A DNA stretch of 64,000 nucleotides from Nissolia schottii (lineage: Eukaryota; Streptophyta; Magnoliopsida; Fabales; Fabaceae), in the NCBI GenBank assembly GCA_003254905.1, contig QANU01057090.1:661287-725286 (forward strand). Reading direction: 5' to 3'. The position numbers and the translations under genes were made by a program. Shown here piece after piece: positions 50,178 to 64,000 of this stretch (within the stretch, counting starts at the first letter, position 1; the number at the start of each line of letters is the position of its first letter). The notes under the pieces are model-generated. The model saw only the letters and a list, made by a program, of their open reading frames with translations, had not been told where the DNA came from and ran no database searches.

Positions 50178-51386
50178 TGTATGTGTGCGCGCGCGCGCTC
50201 CCTCGCGCACGCGTGTGTGTAAGTATGTGTACACACATTATGACTTTAATCAATAGTATATAGTTTTTATTAATTAATGCATGGTCCATTATTGGGAGGG
50301 ATACTAAGTCTAAACGATTGGATTGAAGCTTAAAAACTTTAATTTATCCAAAAACGTCCCTTGGTAGCTCAAAATGATCAGATGTGGTGAAGATCAATTT
50401 TATTAGTTGATTCCATTTGGTGTTGGAAAGTAGGATGTGTCATGGCATCACATTTGGTACTGTTAGGATTCTATTATCACTTGCAAATTTGTTTATCCAT
50501 TTTGATTAATTGGAACAAGCATGAAGAACTTGGCATATGACTAAATCCTTTGGCTAGCTTGTCCGTTAGAAGAAAACATGATGTGCAATTGATTCCTATT
50601 CTCTGGCGATCCTCACTAACATGATAGTGTCATATTATCATGTTATGACAGAAAAATTTAAGGGGAAAAAAAGAAAAACATAAACAATTGGTTAATATTA
50701 ATGGCGAGTTCTACATTAATAAAAGTGCCTATCTACCCGTAAAAAAATTGTGTCTATTTATCTCATATTTGATCCTTGTAAAAATTGTTCAGTGTACCCT
50801 CTATTAGTTAACTTTTTCCTTGAATTGAATATAAGATCAAATATGCAATGCAATATAACTCAACTAATAATCAAAACATGTAACCTACCTAGCTATCACG
50901 CTGAAGGCCATAAGGCCAAGTCAGCAATAGATAACAGTTAGGTTGTTAAGTTAGTTATGCAGCTTCAGAGTTAGTTATCTATTCTGTTATAGGATGTTAA
51001 AATCTAGTGTATGTGAGCTTACTATAAGCTCTCACCAATTCCATGTATATATACTTGTAATGTATCAATGCAAAGTAATGATCCATAAAGATTATGTCTC
51101 AGAGATGCATCTTGCGCGAGACAAAACATATCTCATGCGAGATGAAGGCTCCAAAGAGGTATCGAGACATTGTTTAATGCATCGCGTGCGAGACATCATA
51201 CACCATGATTCAGTTGAGTTTTGGGTGGATAAGTTTGTCACGTGACATGTCACGTGACACATTTAAAGAACACGTTAATAGATAACGTCTCCTACTAATG
51301 ATATGGACTAATTCCTAACGAAAAAAATATTTAGGGACCAAAGACAAAAAATTTAATTTTACAGGGACTAAAAACATATTTAACCC
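49840..51386. mobile_element. Mutator-like non-autonomous element with long inverted arms
   Basis: The two ends are inverted copies of each other over about 250-290 bp: GGGTTCAGTATGTTTTTAGT from 49840, and its complement ending AAACATATTTAACCC at 51386. The homology includes the TCTCGCACGAGATGCATTAA region. Flanks TAGTTTATA and TATTTTATA (49831-49839 and 51387-51395) agree at 8 of 9 positions, as expected for a Mutator-type 9-bp duplication. The centre has no transposase; it holds a (GTAT)n microsatellite and an LTR-like AT-rich piece. Confidence 0.8.
50152..50225. repeat. (GTAT)n followed by alternating GC/GT tract
   Basis: Roughly eight GTAT units, then GTGTGCGCGCGCGCGC and GTGTGTGT, an alternating purine-pyrimidine run able in principle to adopt Z-DNA. 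It lies within the Mutator-like element. Confidence 0.8.
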
Positions 51387-51954
51387 TATTTTATAATATA
51401 ATAAACTTAAAGTTTTAATTTATTAAAAACCGATTAAACCAATTCAATCCAAACCACTAAAATTTGGATTTGATTGGATCAGATTTTTTATCTAACCAAA
51501 TCCAAACCACCAAAAACTATATTTCTTGATCGAATAGATTTTTCACTCAAAATAATCCAAATCATACTGTGAACACCCTACAACTAGAAACCTTATGCCA
51601 CATACAAAACCCTCCTTCTGCATTTTCCATCGTAAGAAGACTATTTTATTTTTGACCATCAGATCAAAATTAGGTTCAATTGAATGATGGACAATGGTGA
51701 ACAAAGTATAGTTCATTGTGAGGAAAGTGCATGTATATTCAATGTGCCAATTTTTGACTTGTACACTAGAAACGCTACCCCCTTCATTACCAAAAGAATA
51801 TTGTGCAACTTGAAAATTGAGACCAAAATATATTTAAGAGTACCTGGACTTTTTTGGTGTGATCACAAGTAACTAAGTGTATACACAAGATTTCAACTTG
51901 ATTGAATGAGCTAAAGTAATTCAGTACCAATGAATTTACGTGTTCGCCAGTAAG

Positions 51955-52042
51955 GGACACCAACATGAATCTTACCCGTAGGGCGCCCGCCCTACCCAAT
52001 TAGTTTGGGATGGGTTTAAAACTTGCCCCTACCCGCCTCGCA

Positions 52043-52090
<48 letters not shown>

Positions 52091-53035
52091 AAAAAAATTA
52101 TATAAAACTTTAATAAAAAAAGTAAAAACTCAACAATTTATAAACTTAATTTTGTGTTGTTGCGGTACTCTTCTATTCAAATCTAACAACTTAATTCCTC
52201 TCTTTCTCTAACATGTCACTTTGTTTCTCATCTCTCTATCTTGGAGATCCGTTCCGCTGTGTCGTTAACCACCAGCCACTGACGGGACGATTACTGGCTC
52301 GTTTCTCTCTCTCCAACTCTTCAAAAAATTGCTAGAGATGTATTTGCTATGCCTGTGACTATTGTTGTTTCTGAATCCGCGTTTAGTGCGAGTGATCGCT
52401 TGATTGGTCCTTATCGTCCTAATCTACATGAAGACACAATAGAAGCTTTGATGTGCTGTTAAAATTGGCTGTGATCAAGTGCTATGTATAAAGGTAAATT
52501 GTTTCATATGTTTTTTTTAATTTTGGTTTTCTAATAACAATAATTGATTTATTAATGAATTTATCATGTTTAATTTGTAGGGAAAAACCTATTATTATGA
52601 ATGATTATCAATTGGTTAGTGATGTGGAAGATGATGTGGATAGTGAAGAATGATAGCTTGAAGAGTTGGGAAGCTGCACAAGAGATAAGGAATGGCTTTT
52701 TTTTGTTACTTGAAATTTATTTGAAACTTATATGTATCTTAGATATTTCTGTGTGACTTATTGGAAAGTTGGTTGTTATTTAATTTTTATTGCTATTGGA
52801 TCCTTCTACATTTAATCAATGTTGAATGTTAACATTTGTTGTATTTATTATATGATTATGTTAATCTTTATGTGGATTAAATTTTATAGTATTTTAGTAG
52901 GTGTTCTAAAAAAGAGGCGGGGCGGTTTATAATATTTAAAACCTACAGGTAGGGACGTGGCAAGTAAAGGTTAGTGTTAATAGGATGCGGGGCGGGGCAG
53001 GTTAAGGTAAAACCCACCCTTCCCCATTGCCATCC
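51955..53035. mobile_element. Decayed hAT element with transposase remnant
   Basis: The left end GGGATGGGTTTAAAACTTGC and the right end (reverse complement GGGTGGGTTTTACCTTAACC) are imperfect inverted repeats. Inside, a short frame encodes a hAT dimerisation domain. A long (TA)n tract lies at about 52044-52087. Boundaries are approximate. Confidence 0.65.
52331..52462 (+). pseudogene. hAT transposase C-terminal dimerisation domain remnant
   Basis: The 43-codon frame ARDVFAMPVTIVVSESAFSA... then SDRLIGPYRPNLHEDTIEAL matches the hAT family C-terminal dimerisation domain of BED-type/RICESLEEPER-like transposases (memory of the family). It ends at an early stop, and neither the catalytic region nor the zinc finger remains nearby. 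Confidence 0.85.
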
Positions 53036-54398
53036 GTATCGCTAATTGAGTAGATAAATTGCTTTTAAAAAATCGTTAATACCATATTTAGTTCCTAAAC
53101 TTTACACATGTATCTTAGTTAGTCTATCAATTTTAAAATTGATGTCTTAAGTAGTCCACGAACATTCATAGTATTACCTTAAATAGTTATTGAACAATCT
53201 AACTATTTCCTTTTAGAACATGAGATAGAGACTAACGAGTAAAACGTTTACAAATTCCAAAAAATTACCTGTTATTTTTTATAAATTGAGAGACTAACAA
53301 AGATAATGATGTAAATTTCAATAATCAAATAAGACATCAACCCTCTAAAATATATAAAATTCGTTACAACGTCATGGTTGACTGCTGTGATGTCATCACA
53401 GGTGATGTCATACACGAATGAACCTTCTCCCCATCTTCTAATTGCGGCGCCTCCTATGTTTCAATGTGTCTACACCAGAAGAGTACACGAGGGTGACTCA
53501 AATACATAAATGAGTATATATATGTAGTAAACTTTGTTACGTATAATGAATTCTTTATTTGAGGTACAATTATTGTTAAAAAGTTTATTGCAGTGAGAGA
53601 AATAAATTTCATTATCATTATCATTATTATTATCATTCAATTTTCTATTAATTGCACAATGTTAGTTGTATTCTCTAGTGAGAACATAGCGAGGTTAAGG
53701 AATTCTTATTTTATGGGTTTTTTTTAAGACATTTCTTAAAGATACTAAAAACAAACCTTTATTTTTAAAAAAACTTTAATAATTCAATGCATTAAATACA
53801 CTAAAATTTTAAAATATTTATATTTATAAATCTTTAACCAATCATTATTTTATTGAAGCCAACTTGATTTTGAATGAGGGGACGAACCACCCAAACACAG
53901 ACTGATAAGTCATATTTCTCCATTGTTGAAGAAGCTACGTGGAATGAACCACGTTGACGTCATCACTTTAAAGAACGACTTCTGATTTATGGTCCTACCT
54001 TTGAACTTTTTGTCAGTGAAAACCTTCCTTTCTTTCTTTCTTTTTCGGCCAACATGAAAACGTTCATCCCTGCGTGCAAAATCCACCTATTACGAGGGTC
54101 CAAAGTTAATAGTTTTAGTGACTTTTTTTTTAGTTGTGTGTGAATTAATAAATTAAAGGAGTCTTGTTTAATTCTTATTAAATGATACAATGTATTTGAT
54201 CTAAAATATAATTATCTTTAAAAAAGAAAAAACAAGTTTTTAAGAGCCATTTGAACTTAATCCAGCCCAATCTAACATAATTAGACTCAATTATTGATTT
54301 TTGGTCCGCGACACAAATGTCATTTATAAAAGTAGATGGGGTTTGTTGACTAAAATAAAGAATATGATGTAAAACTTCATATTATCTAAAAAAAAATG
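53036..54398. other. AT-rich intergenic DNA; nothing recognised
   Basis: No coding or structural element seen. Open frames at 53454-53636 and 53987-54190 are short and without recognisable domains. Confidence 0.5.
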
Positions 54399-54575
54399 TA
54401 CCAACGGGGTTGGTTCAAGTGGTAAGCGGCTTAATTGGTATCGCTTAATAAAGGTTCTGAGTTCAAGACCTTGTGTACACAGTTACCCCCGCGGTGAGAC
54501 TCACCCGCCATAATTTTCTCACAATACAAACATTCAATCGGGTTGAATGAATGACCAAGTTTTGCATTATAAGGT
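54399..54575 (+). mobile_element. tRNA-derived SINE
   Basis: A box A-like TGGTTCAAGTGG at 54411-54422 and a box B-like GAGTTCAAGACC at 54459-54470 are about 37 bp apart, the layout of an internal RNA polymerase III promoter. The ACGGGGTTGGTTCAAGTGG start is typical of plant SINEs. It is not a tRNA gene: there is no cloverleaf. The 3' end is approximate. Confidence 0.65.
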
Positions 54576-56058
54576 GGTGTTAATGATATATACCATACAA
54601 TATATTATATCATAGATGTTATCTGCAAATTGGACAGGATTGAGATGTTGCCTGTAATTCAGATTTTGAGTTGATTTCAAGAGCTTGAAGACGGTGAACA
54701 CGAGGGTGGTTGGCAGCCTTGAACAGCAGTGATTGTGCATGCAAAAAACACTCTGACGTTCAAGTCTATCTAATGTTAGGTGAATAATAGATAAAGATCA
54801 TGTACATGAGCATAAACAAAGGTTCATGTGTGTGTATATATATATTGTGAGAAATGGTTGAAATTTTGTTTGTTGAGGTACTTTGTAATTGAAATTGTTA
54901 TCCTGATAGAACATAATTATGCGGTCCATAATTGTGTTTATGATGTTCAATAGCGGTTATGCTAGTTGCGTGTTCTTTGACGATTACACAAATGATAAAT
55001 GACTCATTATTGTCTAAGTTTCATGGTCACTGAGTTAAGCGTTATACTTCTAGGTCATCTCAAGTTTTCATTATTGCTTAATCATCTCGAGTGTGCGAGA
55101 TCCAAGTTCCCTAGTTAGATTTAGACTGGAACATATTATATTTACATTAAAAAAAAATCATATTTACACTCAAACAATTACAATATATATAAATCTTTTA
55201 ATAACTTCATTAATAATTTTTTTTTACGTATCTTCTACTTTTAGCTCTTAAACTCCCATCCATTTAATTTACTATTCTTATCTTTTTCCACACATACCAA
55301 AAACACATAAAAATGAGATTCAACCATCTCTCTCTTTAAATATAATATGTTACCGAATTTACGACAACTACCTCAAAAACTATATACGCGAAATATTATA
55401 CTAGTTTGATGGTACAAATTTACCAAAACGGAATGGACCCTAATGTCAAAATTGGTCATTTTCTAGAATTAAATTGGTCTTTTTAGTCATGTAAAAAAAT
55501 ATAAAGACACAACAATTTTAAATAAGTAAAATCATTTTAAAATTGGTCATACTCAATTAAAATTTATGTATTTTTACCTCCCTTAAATATGATTAATTTT
55601 AATATTAGAGAATCCATTCAATTAACAAAATTAAACCAACACGGATTGATTCATAACATGGATACATAGTTATTCGGATTGTATAGTAACATAATAATTT
55701 GAATTGATCATGTTGGCAACAAAGCATCCGTGTTATTTCAAATTATTCAACGCTTAGATTCCGATGGTTTCAATAAAAAAAAAAAAAAAATGAACCAAAG
55801 AAAGGAAAGTAGTACTACCACTGAAATAGCAATCTTTAGTCTCCTCATAAACAGGGGAGGGGAGGCTTTCCTTAACCTCCCAAATGTATAAACAAAGAAA
55901 AACAAAGGAAAATTCCTCCGACAATTATTGCCCACATCCATGTTCCACCTTACGCCTCTTTCATACCCTTGTGTGCTCCCTCTTAACCACCCATTTCCAC
56001 CCCCCCAATCATTTTCAATTCCTCAAGTTGTTGAAATCCCTCTTCCGGGTTAGGCCGG

Positions 56059-56094
<36 letters not shown>

Positions 56095-56129
56095 TGGAAG
56101 GAATCTTGAATTCTTGGTTGTTTTGGGGA
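54576..56129. other. Intergenic and 5' leader region of the MNS1-like gene
   Basis: No other gene seen. A GATTGATTGATT microsatellite at 56064-56093 lies 37-66 bp before the ATG, probably within the 5' UTR. Confidence 0.5.
56064..56093. repeat. (GATT)n microsatellite in the MNS1-like 5' leader
   Basis: About seven GATT units just upstream of the MNS1-like ATG (56130). It creates an alternative in-frame ATG at 56085 whose extra 15 residues are not family-like. Confidence 0.85.
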
Positions 56130-62464
<6,335 letters not shown>

Positions 62465-63598
62465 TTGAGTATTGTTGCTTTAGGATCATGGCAAGCTAAC
62501 TCTTAAGAATATGTCTGAGTTCCCTACTCTCAAGTCAAGTTTTAGATCAACTCAGTGCTGTGTGACAGCATTCTTTGCTGTTTTTGCGTGAGAATGATCC
62601 GCCATTTTTGATTAATGGTTGCACAGGTGACAAGTCTATCACCTCCAATCTGAAGTTATGTGGTAATGTTGTGAAGATTACTTAACAGTAGCAGTATAAC
62701 ATTGGGTGTAAATGCCTATGTAGAAATAGAAGCCACACTCTACTTAGTTTTTTATCATTTTTTTGCACAATATACTTAGATCATTGTGTATCACTTGACT
62801 GACCCCAGTTAGAGGAATGTGGTGCTAATATGAGATGTAAGTTATTTTAGTTTTGGACAATTCACAATTTATGCCTCTGCTGACTGAATATTGATTCACA
62901 ATTTAGTTTTGAGTTCAAACTTGTTTGAAGAATCTGGTTACTACTATCAACTTACCCCAACAAGGCTTAAAGTGTGGCTGATGTAAATAAAAATTGAGAT
63001 GAATAGAGAGAACTTGAATGTGGACATGAATGTTGGCTTAAATATCTGATGTGGAAAAGGGAGAGGAATCAGTCACAATTAATATCGGGTAGACCTGTAT
63101 ATAGGTAAGTACCAAATAGTTATCAAACTTTCCAAAAGTAACCCCTTGGAATGTTTCCAAGTGCGAGAAAGTGGTGGTTGCAAAGGATTGAGAGTAAACA
63201 AATGAAAGGAGGTGGTTTAGAAGCTCAAGTAAAGAGACATTCCTAGGTACCAAAAAAAAGAAAGCATAAACAAAACTGACATATAAAAGCAACACATGCA
63301 ATCCCCCCACCTACTCAGCTGCAATGATGACGCTAAGAGTGGAAGTGGAGTAGTCTTTTTAATTAAAGTGGAAAATATAAAGCATAACAGGAACTATAAT
63401 GGCAGAAAAAGAGGATCATTCACCCTCTGTCTAGCTTCTTAACATTTCCATGCAAATTAATTTTGAAGGCAGAGACAGCATGTCATTATGCATATATTTT
63501 TTACTCTTCACTCAAGAATGTGCATTTTTAAAGGGATGACGAGGGAAGCAAAAAGGTGTGAAATGAAAGTAGAATCTCTAGTACTATCTCTTGAGAGA

Positions 63599-63645
<47 letters not shown>

Positions 63646-64000
63646 CACTGCCAAAGAGAGAATCCTTGTTAGGAGAGGGGGGGAATAGCTTGAAAAGGTG
63701 AGCCAAGTGTGTGAGAGAAAGAAAGAAAGAAGGGGTTTGTGTTGTGTTGTGTTGTGTTGTGTTGTGTGTGTGTCAGCTTGATAGGGCATGCGTTTTTCCT
63801 CTTCAAACTCCAAAAGGAACATTGTTTGTTTGATACAACAAACATTACCAATAGCCATTGGCTTCTCATATATTCCCTTTGGCTTTTTCTCATGTTTCCC
63901 CTCAAGTCAGAGGCTCGGAAAACTTATATTCTGTTATTTGCCCTATATATTCTGTTTTATAAAAACCTGACTATGCATGCATAATGCATTCTTTTAGGGG
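62465..64000. other. MNS1-like 3' UTR and downstream DNA
   Basis: No further gene recognised. It contains a (TA)n run at about 63602-63642 and a (GTGTT)n pentanucleotide at about 63737-63766; these generate Ile-Tyr and Cys-Val repeat frames that are not genes. Confidence 0.5.

Larger units (their letters stand above)
49547..51590. mobile_element. Decayed element split by a Mutator-like insertion
   Basis: The left piece (49547-49655, ATTGGATTGGATTGG, AATCCAAACCAC) and right piece (51418-51590, AATCCAAACCACTAAAATTTGG, ending GTGAACACCCTA) have the same word style and flank the Mutator-like element. The right end resembles a hAT TIR, but no matching left TIR was found. Confidence 0.45.

Noticed and set aside
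54411..54470. Possible tRNA gene
   Set aside because: Box A- and B-like motifs are present, but no acceptor stem or anticodon arm can be folded; a SINE is the better call.
63508..63984. Reading frames with Ile-Tyr or Cys-Val repeats near the right edge
   Set aside because: They are translations of the (TA)n and (GTGTT)n microsatellites.

Overview
The window looks like nuclear DNA of a dicot plant, most likely a legume of the bean/soybean group. It is AT-rich, its genes are split by GT-AG introns, it is dense in plant transposable elements (hAT, Mutator-like, Ty1/copia, Ty3/gypsy, LINE, SINE), and it carries a fragment of an endogenous plant pararetrovirus. The species assignment is inferred from protein similarity and repeat style recalled from memory, not from a search.

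Seven protein-coding genes can be built exon by exon. In order: (1) the 5' part of TAD2, the tRNA adenosine deaminase subunit, minus strand, running off the left edge; (2) a CIA2/CIL-type CCT-domain transcription factor for chloroplast import and ribosome genes, minus, 3 exons, 412 aa; (3) a PEPPER/FLK-type triple-KH RNA-binding protein, plus, 6 exons, 472 aa; (4) a MIF/D-dopachrome tautomerase-like protein, plus, 3 exons, 115 aa; (5) a PRCC-family nuclear protein, minus, 2 exons, 409 aa; (6) a bHLH35/bHLH27-type transcription factor, minus, 5 exons, 252 aa, with a 5-kb TE-filled last intron; (7) the Golgi class I alpha-mannosidase MNS1/MNS2, plus, 14 exons, 586 aa. The genes do not form a pathway. 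However, the neighbours CIA2-like, PEPPER-like, MIF-like and bHLH35-like match, from memory, two duplicated Arabidopsis blocks (At5g57150-57180 and At4g25990-26000), so this is probably a conserved ancestral block inflated by transposons.

The space between genes is mostly repeats. A satellite-like array of alternating 108-bp units lies at 9.6-10.3 kb. A pararetroviral polymerase fragment sits between two 304-bp direct repeats at 14.6-16.4 kb. A 3.2-kb solo LTR with a clean TACAT target duplication is inserted in a second, related LTR at 23.8-30.5 kb. Three members of one hAT family lie at 36.8-38.1 and 47.1-47.8 kb, two of them with perfect 8-bp duplications. A 5'-truncated LINE with a 17-bp duplication (41.8-43.7 kb) and a GC-rich TIR element (40.7-41.6 kb) are both inside the bHLH intron. 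A Mutator-like element with long inverted arms lies at 49.8-51.4 kb, a hAT remnant with a transposase dimerisation domain at 52-53 kb, and a tRNA-type SINE at 54.4 kb.

The most unusual signal is in the nested LTRs. They carry at least four separate arrays of short inverted-repeat (dyad) motifs with regular spacing. CGCTGAGCG recurs every 22 bp in one LTR, and an unrelated palindrome, CATTCGAATG, occurs in pairs about 22 bp apart at a similar place in the other. A 25-bp array has arm changes that compensate each other, and another dyad recurs at exactly 36 bp. I know of no description of this arrangement.
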